A DNA stretch of 64,000 nt from Streptomyces sp. NBC_01551 (GCF_026339935.1 NZ_JAPEPX010000001.1:4521501-4585500); one strand, 5' to 3'. Shown: positions 47,682 to 55,145, counted from the stretch's first letter. The notes: generated from the letters alone by a model not told the origin. Program-made: numbers and translations.

Positions 47682-48272
47682 ATGTACGAGCCGATCACCT
47701 ACCAGCACTGGGCCATCAAACTCACCCCCAAGGCTGTCCCGGCGCTGGCCACCAGCACGGTCCTGATCCTGGGCCGGATCTGGAACGCCAACGGCGCCGA
47801 GCACAGCACCGGGAACGCCGCGCTCATGACCGTGCTCGCCCTCGGGGCGGCAGCGGCCGGCGGGCTCGCATCCGCGGGCCGTAGCGGTGACGCGGCGCTC
47901 GCGGGAACCGCGTTCGCACTCTCCGGTGGCCTCGCCCTCGCCGGGGTCGCGGGGTACGCGGACGGTCTGTCCCTGCCGCTGCTGCTGTGGGCCCTGGCCA
48001 CCACCGTCGCCTACAGCCTGGCCAACCGGTACTGGCGCACCGACCGCCGCGAATCCCTCGCCCACGACCGGCACACCGCCGCACGTCGTGAGGAGCACGC
48101 CCACATCGAACGCGTCGAGATCCTGCGTGCCCACACGCAGATCGAGGTGGCCCGCGAGGCCTCCACGTACGCCACGGCCCTCGCCGAGGCCATGACTACC
48201 CGCGCGATGTTGCCCGGCTTCGACCCCGAGGCCCTCACCCGCGCCGGACTCCCGTCCGGCCCCACCAAGTAG
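47682..48272 (+). CDS. Membrane protein of the spread gene group
   Basis: This 196-aa protein has four hydrophobic stretches (VPALATSTVLILGRIW, GNAALMTVLALGAAAAGGLAS, AALAGTAFALSGGLALAGVAGYA, LSLPLLLWALATTVAYSLANRYW) and then a charged helix with many Glu, Arg and His (RREEHAHIERVEILRAHTQIEVAREASTYATALAEAMTTRAML). The ATG at 47682 follows GGAAGGAG. The architecture, a membrane part plus cytoplasmic coiled coil, suits a septal Spd component. There is no specific family name that I recognise. Confidence 0.65.
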   Translation: MYEPITYQHWAIKLTPKAVPALATSTVLILGRIWNANGAEHSTGNAALMTVLALGAAAAGGLASAGRSGDAALAGTAFALSGGLALAGVAGYADGLSLPLLLWALATTVAYSLANRYWRTDRRESLAHDRHTAARREEHAHIERVEILRAHTQIEVAREASTYATALAEAMTTRAMLPGFDPEALTRAGLPSGPTK

Positions 48273-48276
48273 TTAC

Positions 48277-48321
48277 GCCGCGGCGGCGGGACTCCCCAGC
48301 AAGGTCGCCCGCCGCCGCGGC
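48277..48321 (+). promoter_or_regulatory. Conserved-loop hairpin E (element 2)
   Basis: A perfect 14-bp stem GCCGCGGCGGCGGG (48277-48290) with CCCGCCGCCGCGGC (48308-48321). The 17-nt loop ACTCCCCAGCAAGGTCG is identical to hairpin C at 41787-41803. It begins 4 nt after the stop of the membrane protein gene and ends 39 nt before the methyltransferase start. Confidence 0.75.
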
Positions 48322-48360
48322 CCTCCCCGCCTATCCGAAGACAGACAGGAGACCCCAAGC

Positions 48361-49095
48361 ATGACCTACCTCAAGCCCGTTGCGCACCTGGGCGATGACC
48401 GTCCCTTGCTGCTCGATCTGTTCTGCTGCGCCGGCGGCGCGGCCATGGGCTACCACCGAGCCGGCTTCACCGTCCACGGCGTTGACATCGCCAACCGTTC
48501 CCCGCGGTACCCGTTTGCGTTCCGGCAGGGTGACGCTCTCGCCGTCCTCGCCGAACTCATCGAGACCGGCGAAATCGCGGCGTACTCCCTCGTGCACGCC
48601 TCACCGCCCTGTCAGGGCAAGTGCACCCTGACCGTAGGCACCAACCAGGCCATGGGATGGGGCGGCGAGCACATCGACCTTGTCGCGCCGACCCGGGCGC
48701 TTCTGGACGCGGCTGGGGTGCCCTATGTGATCGAACAGCCCAACGGCAAGGCGGCCGTCCGCAAGGACATCAGCCTGTGCGGCGAAATGTTCGGCCTCGG
48801 CGTACTGCGGCACAGGAACTTCGAGCTCGGCGGTTGGAGCACCCTGCGGCCCGCACACCAGCCGCATCGGGGCCGGGTGAGGGGGTGGCGGCACGGGGAG
48901 TTCCACGACGGCCCGTACGTGGCCGCGTACGGTTCCGGTGGCGGCAAGGCCACCGTGCCGGAAATGCAGGCGGCCATGGGCATCGACTGGACCGATGTCC
49001 GCAAGGAACTGACCGAGGCCATTCCCCCGGCGTTCAGTGAGTGGCTCGGCCACGCCTTCCACACCCGCATCCTGACCGGGCAGGTGGCCGCATGA
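48361..49095 (+). CDS. DNA cytosine-C5 methyltransferase-like protein
   Basis: This 244-aa protein has cytosine-C5 methyltransferase motifs: motif I LLLDLFCCAGGAAMGYHRAGF (AdoMet binding), motif IV VHASPPCQGKC with the catalytic Cys, and a motif VI region YVIEQPNGKA where Glu-Asn is usual. The C-terminal IPPAFSEWLG resembles motif X. It is short for the family and has a reduced target-recognition region, as in phage-type C5 methyltransferases. The start is ATG 48361 after ACAGGAGA. It overlaps the primase-polymerase gene, so it is built into the replication operon. It probably marks element DNA; the target sequence is unknown. Confidence 0.85.
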   Translation: MTYLKPVAHLGDDRPLLLDLFCCAGGAAMGYHRAGFTVHGVDIANRSPRYPFAFRQGDALAVLAELIETGEIAAYSLVHASPPCQGKCTLTVGTNQAMGWGGEHIDLVAPTRALLDAAGVPYVIEQPNGKAAVRKDISLCGEMFGLGVLRHRNFELGGWSTLRPAHQPHRGRVRGWRHGEFHDGPYVAAYGSGGGKATVPEMQAAMGIDWTDVRKELTEAIPPAFSEWLGHAFHTRILTGQVAA

Positions 49096-49967
49096 CTGCA
49101 TACGCCGCATGCCTGCACATCGCCCTCGACCTCGCCGAGCGCGGGGTGCCGGTGCTGCCGTTGAGTCGCGACAAGCGGCCCGTGGCCAACTGCCGCGCCT
49201 GCCGCGAGAACGCGTGCGGCGGCCGACCCGTCATGAAGACGCCCGGCCCCTGCCGGTGCGTGCGGCCCTGCCATGGGTGGGCCGCCGCCACCACCGACCC
49301 CGAGACCCTCACCTCCGGGGCGTGGGCTTCGGCGTGGCGGCAGGCGGGATCGATCGGCTACCACCCGGGCGCCGCCGGCCTGACCGTGGTGGACCTGGAC
49401 AGCTCTGAGGCGGTCGCCTGGGCCCACAGCGCGCTCCCCGCCACGCGCGCAGTGTCCAGCACTCGCGGACAGCACTGGATCTACCTCGGTGCCATGGCCT
49501 CACACAACGCCGTGCGCCCCGGGGTGGACCTGAAGTCCTCCATGGCCTACGCCCGCTGGCTCGGGCCCGGCACCGGCACCATGGTCCGCCTGCCCGATGC
49601 CGTCCGCGCCTTGCTCGCGAGGGAAGAGACCACCCCCGCCCGGGGGCGGGTGGCCTCTTCCACCCCCGGCCCGACAACCTTCAGCCGGGACGTCGCCGGT
49701 GGCTGCTGGCACAACGAGACCTTCATCGGCGAGGGCTTGGCCCGAGGGCTCGCCCTGATCGCTGCCAAGCGCGAGTCCGGGGCCGGAGGTCAGACGTTCG
49801 GAGTCGCTCGATTCCTGGCAGCCCAGCACGCCAACTGCCCGGGCCCGTGCGCTCTTGGTTCGGTTCGGGAGCAGCTCGTGGCGGCCGCCGTCGCCGTGGG
49901 CGTACCCGAGCGCTACGCCGAGCGTGCCGTCGCCCGTGGCTTCGCCAACGTGGGGGCTGCTGCATGA
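49092..49967 (+). CDS. Bifunctional DNA primase/polymerase (AEP superfamily)
   Basis: This 291-aa archaeo-eukaryotic-type primase-polymerase has an N-terminal segment with Cys clusters (NCRACRENACGG, GPCRCVRPCHGW). The catalytic acidic pair lies in LTVVDLDSSEAV and the nucleotide-binding His in RAVSSTRGQHWIYLG. The length is that of the primase-polymerase type used by many AICEs. It starts at ATG 49092, overlapping the methyltransferase stop, and is followed by the helicase gene in the same arrangement. It primes and probably initiates replication of the excised element in place of a rolling-circle Rep. Confidence 0.92.
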   Translation: MTAYAACLHIALDLAERGVPVLPLSRDKRPVANCRACRENACGGRPVMKTPGPCRCVRPCHGWAAATTDPETLTSGAWASAWRQAGSIGYHPGAAGLTVVDLDSSEAVAWAHSALPATRAVSSTRGQHWIYLGAMASHNAVRPGVDLKSSMAYARWLGPGTGTMVRLPDAVRALLAREETTPARGRVASSTPGPTTFSRDVAGGCWHNETFIGEGLARGLALIAAKRESGAGGQTFGVARFLAAQHANCPGPCALGSVREQLVAAAVAVGVPERYAERAVARGFANVGAAA

Positions 49968-51067
49968 CCGCCAATCCGATCCCGCCGCTGCACCTCTACT
50001 CCGTACCGAGCGAGTCGCGCAAGGCAGATCAGGCGAGCCCGCCGAAGCGCGAGAGGCCGCGGACCGCGTGGACCGCCGATCAGCTCATGGCGACGGAGTT
50101 CCCCGAACCGAAGTGGGCCGTGCCTGGCATCCTCGCCGAAGGCGTCAGCCTCCTCGCCGGACCGCCCAAGGTCGGCAAGTCCTGGCTCTCCCTCGGCCTG
50201 GCGCTCTCCGTCGCGGCCGGCGGTCAAGCATTCGACTCTGTATCGGTCCTGGGCGGGCCTGTCCTCTACCTCGCTCTGGAAGACACTCCGCGGCGCCTCC
50301 AGTCCCGCATGGGCAAGCTCCTTGGCGGCCAGCCCGCACCCGCAGGTCTGACCTTGGTCACCGAATGCCCGCCGTTCCCCCAGGGCGGAGACGCGGCGAT
50401 TGCCCAGTGGCTGGACCGGAACCCGGACGCTCGCATGGTCGTGATCGACGTCTTCGCCAAGATGCGGGGCCAGGCCCCACAAGGGATTTCCGCGTACGAC
50501 GCGGACTACCACGCTGTCGGCTACGCCAAGCGGCTCGCGGATCACTACGGCATCGCCGTGGTCCTGGTCCACCACGTCCGCAAGGCGGGCTCCGAGGACT
50601 TCCTCACCGAGGTATCGGGCACCAACGGCATCGCGGGAGCCGCTGACGCCACGCTCGTCCTGAAGCGGGCCCGCGGCCAGGCGGACGGCATCCTGCACGT
50701 TACCGGCCGCGACGTGGACGAAGCCGAGTACGCCCTTCAGTTCCAGTCCGCCTCCGGCGCCTGGCACCTCCTCGACGGACCGGCCTCCGACCACCTCGTC
50801 GGCGACACCCGAGCCGTCATCCTCCGCCACGTCCGCGCCAACCCCGGCGCCCGCCCCAAGGACATCGCCGAAGCCCTGCCCCACCTTGATGCCGACACTG
50901 TCCGGCGCACCTGCTCCCGCATGGCCACCGACGGCCAGCTCACCAAGGACGCCGGCGGCAACTACTACCCGGACACCGCGACCCAGACCGAGGCCACCCC
51001 CGAGGTGTCCCAGCTGTCCGACTGTCCGGTTGACCCCTCTGATCTGCGAAAAGGACCTGGACAGTGA
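49964..51067 (+). CDS. RepA-type RecA-fold helicase/ATPase
   Basis: This 367-aa ATPase is of the RepA/KaiC-like helicase group. Walker A is LLAGPPKVGKSWLS (about residue 68), Walker B is RMVVIDVFAKMRG, followed by GIAVVLVHHVRKAGSEDF (sensor region) and a C-terminal winged helix (LRHVRANPGARPKDIAEALPHLDADTVRRTCSRMATDGQL). Together with the preceding primase-polymerase it forms a minimal replication module: unwinding by the helicase and priming by its partner. The ATG overlaps the preceding stop. GGACAG-type motifs lie in its last codons and just beyond. Confidence 0.88.
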   Translation: MTANPIPPLHLYSVPSESRKADQASPPKRERPRTAWTADQLMATEFPEPKWAVPGILAEGVSLLAGPPKVGKSWLSLGLALSVAAGGQAFDSVSVLGGPVLYLALEDTPRRLQSRMGKLLGGQPAPAGLTLVTECPPFPQGGDAAIAQWLDRNPDARMVVIDVFAKMRGQAPQGISAYDADYHAVGYAKRLADHYGIAVVLVHHVRKAGSEDFLTEVSGTNGIAGAADATLVLKRARGQADGILHVTGRDVDEAEYALQFQSASGAWHLLDGPASDHLVGDTRAVILRHVRANPGARPKDIAEALPHLDADTVRRTCSRMATDGQLTKDAGGNYYPDTATQTEATPEVSQLSDCPVDPSDLRKGPGQ

Positions 51068-51082
51068 AACCAGGAGCTGTCC
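51007..51082. repeat. GGACAG motif cluster (element 2, right)
   Basis: CTGTCC occurs at 51014, 51022 and 51077 and GGACAG at 51059. 51007-51031 is an exact inverted copy of 39180-39204 (25 nt). The cluster spans the end of the helicase gene and the gap before xis. Candidate origin iterons or regulator sites. Confidence 0.8.
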
Positions 51083-51123
51083 GGGGTGTCCGGTCCGACA
51101 ACCGCCCTCGAAGGGACGTGGAA

Positions 51124-51318
51124 GTGAGTGCTCGTGTCACGGACGAGATGCTGACCATCGCGGAAATCATCGCCGACCTGAAGGTCCCCAGGGCGACGTT
51201 CTACCGGTGGCGCCAGCTCGGCAAGGCCCCGCGTTCGATCAAGCTGCCCAACGGTGACGTGCGCATCCGCCGGTCCCAGTACGAGCGGTGGCTTGCTGAG
51301 CAGGAGGACGCCGCGTGA
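51124..51318 (+). CDS. xis: Excisionase (Xis), element 2
   Basis: This 64-aa helix-turn-helix protein reads MLTIAEIIADLKVPRATFYRWRQLGKAPRSIKLPNGDVRIRRSQYERWLAEQEDA and is closely related to the Xis of element 1 (TFYRWRELGKAP against TFYRWRQLGKAP). The start is GTG 51124 with GAAGGGA upstream; the frame is open to 51064 but without a better site. It overlaps int by 4 nt. It should direct the integrase toward excision. Confidence 0.88.
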   Translation: MSARVTDEMLTIAEIIADLKVPRATFYRWRQLGKAPRSIKLPNGDVRIRRSQYERWLAEQEDAA

Positions 51319-52784
51319 TCAACTGGAAGGCCGGCGGCGACTCGGGTGCCCGCGAGAGCGGGCGCCCGGGTGGTCTCTTCACCGAAGCACTCTCCACCGA
51401 CGTACGGATCTGGAAAGTCACCACCGTCAAGAGCAAGAGGGCGCCGTACCAACTCCGCTGGACGGTCGCCGGCCAGGTGAAGACAGCCAGCTTCGCCACC
51501 ACCGCCCTGGCGGACAGCCGACGTTCGCAGCTACGGCAGGCCATGAGCCGCGGTGAGGCGTTCGGTGTGGACTCCGGCCTTCCCGTCTCGGAACTACGGG
51601 CCGCGGCAGCCAAGGCCGCGGAAGCGGAGTCAGGGAGGAACGACCCGAATTGGTGGGCGTTCTCCCGCGAATACATGGCTACCCGATGGCGCACCGCGGC
51701 CGCCAAGACGCGGGAGGGGTTGGCGGACAGCCTCGCGGCCGTGGCGATAGCCATGGCAGGCGAAGGGCCGAAGCCCCCCTCGCCTGAGGACGTGCGCCTC
51801 GCCATGCGGTGGGCGGTTGTCCCCTCCCATGCGTACGAGGAAGCGCCATCCGCCCTCCTGGCGGCCTGCGACTGGCTGGCACGGGAATCGCTGCCCCTCT
51901 CGGCCCTGAAGGACTCCCGGGTGGTGCGGGATGTTCACTACCGGCTGGCCTTCAAGCTCGACGGCGGGCCGGCCGCCGCCGAGACGTATAAGCGCCGCCG
52001 GCGGGGCTTCAACACCGCCATGGAGTACGCGATCCAGGAGGGCTACCTCGACGCCAACCCGCTTGCGGGAGTCCGGCGTCCGTCCACTTCCCGCACAAGC
52101 GGTGTCGTGGATCCGCGCGTACTCGTCAACGAAGTGCAGGGCCGCCAGCTCCTCACAGCCGTCTCGTACGTAGGGTCCGTGCACCGGAACCGGGGGCGGC
52201 GGCTCGTGGCCTTCTTCGGATGCATGCTGCTCGGCGCCACGCGGCCGGCCGAAGCGGTGGGGCTCGCGCTCCCGCAGTGCCGACTTCCGGACTCGGGATG
52301 GGGGGAGTTGCTGCTAAAGGAGACCCGGCCGGTCTCCGGACGGAAGTGGACCGATTCGGGGGAGCGGCACGACAAGCGGGGCCTGAAATCCCGCGAGGTC
52401 ACACAAGTGCGCCGGGTGCCGATCCCGCCCGTCCTGGTCTCCCTACTGCGTGATCACGTAGAAGAGTTCGGGACGGCTCGGGACGGGCGGCTCTTCTTCA
52501 ACGAGCGGGGTGGGCTACTCGGAAGTTCGAGCTACTGGCGTGTCTGGCAGGAAGCCCGGGTGCTGGCTCTTCCTCCTGAAAAGGCCACCTCCCCGCTGGC
52601 ACGCCGCCCGTACGACCTGCGGTCCACCTGCATCACGAACTGGCTCCGCGCCGGCCTCCCCGTCGCCGAGGTCGCCCGGCGGGCTGGGAACTCTCCAGAG
52701 GTGATCCACCGGAACTATGCCGGTTGCCTGGACGACAGCGAGGAAGAGAACAACAGGAAGATCGAACTGGCCATGGGCTGGTAG
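51315..52784 (+). CDS. int: Tyrosine site-specific integrase (element 2)
   Basis: This 489-aa tyrosine recombinase has catalytic Arg in LLGATRPAEAVGL, box II in RPYDLRSTCITNW, where the His after the Arg found in element 1 (LRHS) is Ser, and nucleophile Tyr in VIHRNYAGCLDD. The N terminus is about 30 residues longer than in the integrase of element 1 (MINWKAGGDSGARESGRPGG). The C-terminal two thirds are homologous to it. The GTG overlaps xis (GTGA). Unlike element 1, about 1.4 kb including a cargo gene separates int from the att site in the tRNA. Confidence 0.93.
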   Translation: MINWKAGGDSGARESGRPGGLFTEALSTDVRIWKVTTVKSKRAPYQLRWTVAGQVKTASFATTALADSRRSQLRQAMSRGEAFGVDSGLPVSELRAAAAKAAEAESGRNDPNWWAFSREYMATRWRTAAAKTREGLADSLAAVAIAMAGEGPKPPSPEDVRLAMRWAVVPSHAYEEAPSALLAACDWLARESLPLSALKDSRVVRDVHYRLAFKLDGGPAAAETYKRRRRGFNTAMEYAIQEGYLDANPLAGVRRPSTSRTSGVVDPRVLVNEVQGRQLLTAVSYVGSVHRNRGRRLVAFFGCMLLGATRPAEAVGLALPQCRLPDSGWGELLLKETRPVSGRKWTDSGERHDKRGLKSREVTQVRRVPIPPVLVSLLRDHVEEFGTARDGRLFFNERGGLLGSSSYWRVWQEARVLALPPEKATSPLARRPYDLRSTCITNWLRAGLPVAEVARRAGNSPEVIHRNYAGCLDDSEEENNRKIELAMGW

Positions 52785-52817
52785 GCGTCGCCGCCCGAAG
52801 CCTTCTGGCCGAGGGGG

Positions 52818-52864
52818 CGGGTGAAGCCCTGCACTCAGCACTGCTGAGTGCAGGGCTTCACCCG
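52818..52864 (+). terminator. 47-nt near-perfect palindrome after integrase gene
   Basis: The 23-nt arm at 52818-52840 (CGGGTGAAGCCCTGCACTCA...) is followed by a single C and its exact complement at 52842-52864. In RNA this makes a very stable hairpin 34 nt after the int stop and shields the cargo gene downstream from read-through in both directions. Confidence 0.88.
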
Positions 52865-53048
52865 TTCGGTGCGGAACTGGTTCACGGGCCCACCCAGTTA
52901 TCCCCTCCCCCTTCTGGGGAACTCTGCCAATACGTCTGCTAGGTGAGCGGTTAATCCGTACCATCCATCTCATGCGGCAAGCAGAGAGCGAAACCTCACC
53001 CATTGCCCCGACAGCAGGTCTGCTGCCGCAGGGAGGGGAGTTCGATAG

Positions 53049-53897
53049 ATGACAATTTCGTCACGCACCCAAAGCGGCACGTTGACTACCGATACTTTAA
53101 TTGAGTACCGGCGTGAAATTGCCGACCTGCAGCAGAGAATCAGAAATCGACGCCTGCAAGTTGCTGGCCTGTACGGGACGCCGTCCGCCATTGTGGCCAT
53201 CGTCGTAGCGTGGGCAGTCCTCAAGATCTCACTCTGGACGGACTTACCCACCCCGAAGGGGGTGGGTAACACGCTTGTCGGCGTCATTTTCCTGCTAGCA
53301 GTTGCTACTGCTGCTCAGTTCGCAATTGAGTTCAGTAGCTTATTCGATGTTTGGCGAGACGAGAAAACGTCCGTTCGGGAGCTCAAGCTCGACCTTGCGT
53401 TGGCCGAAGAGCGTCACATCCTTGAGGCTCGACGACACACTCCACCTCCGGTAGACAGGCAGGCGTCCTATCGAGAACGGCTTCCGGGAGAGGTCTTCCG
53501 ATTGCGCGCGGAGTCGCGGCATTACCGGCGCATGCACCTTCTGATGCAGTGGCTGCTGTTTTTCGGTTCGGCATCTATTTCCGCAGTCGCCGCTTGGTTC
53601 GATCCGCCTCAGCCTGGAAAGGGTGTCCTGATCGCGCTAGGTTTCATGGTTACGGTTGTTACTGCTGCGGCGGGCTACTTCAAACCGCGTGAAAGGGCCT
53701 TCAACCTTCAGCAGACTGCGGACAATATTGAGCAACACGCGACGGCCCTCGATCTGGGAATCGCTCCTTACAATTCAATCGAAGAGGCGCAGAACCTAGA
53801 GCTGTTCGCCACGACTGTCGAAGGCCTGCGAGCCGAACAACGCATGCGGGAGCAGCAGTTGGATCAGCCTCAGCAGGGGCAGCAGCAGGTCATCTGA
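53049..53897 (+). CDS. SLATT/DUF4231-like membrane protein (cargo)
   Basis: This 282-aa protein has two pairs of transmembrane helices: AIVAIVVAWAVLKISLW and GVIFLLAVATAAQFAIEF, then WLLFFGSASISAVAAWF and VLIALGFMVTVVTAAAGYF. Between and after them are charged helices, including the segment YFKPRERAFNLQQTADNIEQHATALDLGIAPYN, typical of SLATT-type proteins. SLATT proteins are predicted pore-forming effectors of nucleotide-signal-controlled conflict systems. No partner nucleotidyltransferase lies beside it. Its lower GC content and its position between int and the tRNA mark it as cargo. I am moderately sure of the family. Confidence 0.62.
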   Translation: MTISSRTQSGTLTTDTLIEYRREIADLQQRIRNRRLQVAGLYGTPSAIVAIVVAWAVLKISLWTDLPTPKGVGNTLVGVIFLLAVATAAQFAIEFSSLFDVWRDEKTSVRELKLDLALAEERHILEARRHTPPPVDRQASYRERLPGEVFRLRAESRHYRRMHLLMQWLLFFGSASISAVAAWFDPPQPGKGVLIALGFMVTVVTAAAGYFKPRERAFNLQQTADNIEQHATALDLGIAPYNSIEEAQNLELFATTVEGLRAEQRMREQQLDQPQQGQQQVI

Positions 53898-54209
53898 GCA
53901 TGGCGCCGCTGAAGGAGGCCTCGCTTAAGTCCGCATGGACTCAGGCGAGGCTCTCTTACCAGGGCTCCTCTGCCAGCCCTGAACCAAAGTGAGCGCATGG
54001 CGTGGCTGGTCGGGGCATCTGTCCGCGATCGGCGTGAGCTGCTGGCCCCGGCGCGGCGCGGGCCTCGTCAGGCCCCGCAGCTCACGCGCTACTCACGCGT
54101 GGACGGCGCTACACAACGACAAAGGCCCGGACTCAGTGGGACTGAGTTCGGGCCTTCATGCTTGGCACTTCAGCTGGTCAGCGGCGTGATCGCGCTGTCT
54201 CTGCTGGAG
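53898..54209. other. Right-end noncoding region of element 2 with two hairpins
   Basis: There is no gene in these 312 bases. The hairpin GCCTCGC...GCGAGGC (53918-53951, with inner AAGTCC/GGACT pairing) followed by TCTCTT ends the cargo gene. A second hairpin, AAGGCCCG...CGGGCCTT (54122-54156), read on the minus strand is followed by TTTGT and lies 53 nt beyond the tRNA 3' end. It can serve as the terminator of the tRNA-Arg transcript. Confidence 0.7.
54122..54156 (-). terminator. tRNA-Arg terminator supplied by element 2
   Basis: Stem AAGGCCCG / CGGGCCTT extended by ACTCAGT/ACTGAGT pairs. On the minus strand it is followed by TTTGTCG. It differs entirely from the AGACCCCG terminators at 24599 and 36903, so each element brings its own. 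Confidence 0.7.
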
Positions 54210-54281
54210 TGCCCCCGGCAGGATTCGAACCTGCGCACACGGCTCCGGAGGCCGTTGCTCTATCCCCTGAGCTACGGGGGC
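54210..54281 (-). tRNA. tRNA-Arg (anticodon CCG), integration target
   Basis: The complement reads as a full 72-nt cloverleaf: acceptor GCCCCCG/CGGGGGC, D stem GCTC/GAGC, anticodon stem ACGGC/GCCGT with loop CTCCGGA (anticodon CCG, arginine), T stem GCAGG/CCTGC with loop TTCGAAT, and discriminator A. CCA is not encoded. Its 3' 44-46 nt are the att core shared with 24653 and 36958. The tRNA stays intact, because the integrated element restores the 3' part. Confidence 0.97.
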
Positions 54282-54386
54282 GTGTCGTTCGCGTTGCGGC
54301 GACGGGTTGAACACTACCAGCTTCCGCGGGGTGATCAGGAACCGATTACGAGCCGGAGGGGAGTGGGTCGCCCGGAGGGGGTGGAA

Positions 54387-54857
54387 GTGGCAAAAACCCG
54401 GACGCGGGGGCGGGAGCGGACCTACTCTCGAGTTGTGCCAGGCGTCTCGGGCCGGGTGCTTGTTGTCGACGACAACAAGGTCATCCGGCAGCTGATCAAG
54501 GTCAATCTCGAGCTGGAGGGCTTCGAGGTCGTGACCGCGAACGATGGTGCCGAATGCCTGGACGTGGTCCATCGGGTGTGTCCGGATGTGATCACCCTTG
54601 ATGTGGTCATGCCCCGGCTCGACGGGTTCGGGGCCGCCGCGCGGCTGAGGGCCGATCCGCGGACGCGGCATCTTCCGCTCGCCATCGTCAGTGCCTGTAC
54701 GCAGCACGAGGTGGAGACCGGGATCGCCGCCGGGGTGGACGCGTTCCTCGCCAAGCCCTTCGAGCCCGCCGAGTTGGTGCGGGTGGTGCGGCGGCTGATC
54801 GAGCGTAAGGACCGGAGGGAGCGGAAAGGGGCTCCTGCCGGGCGGGGGAGAGGGTGA
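54387..54857 (+). CDS. Stand-alone response regulator receiver protein
   Basis: This 156-aa single receiver domain reads RVLVVDDNKVIRQLIKVNLELEGFEVV, with acidic pocket DD, phospho-acceptor Asp in DVITLDVVMPRLDGFG, the Ser/Thr position in LAIVSACTQ and the Lys in FLAKPFEPAEL. There is no output domain. I chose the GTG at 54387 because of the ribosome binding site GGAGGGG; a GTG at 54435, right before the domain, is the alternative. It is a CheY/Spo0F-like signalling protein conserved beside nrtL in Streptomyces, with partner kinase unknown. It is the first chromosomal gene right of the island. Confidence 0.85.
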   Translation: MAKTRTRGRERTYSRVVPGVSGRVLVVDDNKVIRQLIKVNLELEGFEVVTANDGAECLDVVHRVCPDVITLDVVMPRLDGFGAAARLRADPRTRHLPLAIVSACTQHEVETGIAAGVDAFLAKPFEPAELVRVVRRLIERKDRRERKGAPAGRGRG

Positions 54858-55145
54858 CCCCGGCACCCGGCACCCGGCACCCGGCACCCGGGACCGTGGC
54901 CTCGGTGGTGACCCGGGTCGGTGACCCCGGGCCCGGGATGGTGGCCCCGGTGGTGACCCGGGTCGGTGACCCCGGGTCTAGGGATGGTGGCCTCGGTGGT
55001 GACCCGGGACCGTGGCCCCGGTGGTGACCCCGCGCGGTGGCCCCGGGGGTGATCCCGCACAGTGAGTCGGTGGTGTGAGGGCGTCGCTGTTCACATGGCG
55101 AAACCCTTCGCGTGACAGGCGGGTCTCTCCCCTAGGCTGGGTCCC
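54858..55145. repeat. Intergenic GC-rich short repeats
   Basis: 54858-54893 has four to five copies of GGCACCC. 54895-55050 has GGTGACCCGGGTCGGTGACCCCGGG-type units, three to four imperfect copies, spaced by GGTGGCCCCGG. No gene is seen. The promoter of nrtL probably lies in the last 80 nt. Confidence 0.8.

Larger units (their letters stand above)
36958..54253. mobile_element. AICE element 2 with primase-polymerase replication module
   Basis: About 17.3 kb between the middle att site and the intact tRNA-Arg. It contains xis and int related to element 1, but a different core: primase-polymerase plus RecA-fold helicase in place of RepSA, a 733-aa TraB-like translocase, DUF2637 and other Spd-type genes, an RRQRL-motif zinc protein, a GGDEF protein, a cytosine methyltransferase and a zinc-peptidase-like protein. 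Regulation comes from a double-wHTH GntR protein and an XRE/Nudix pair. Cargo comprises a TIGR04255 cassette on the left and a SLATT-like membrane protein on the right. All genes look intact. Confidence 0.9.
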
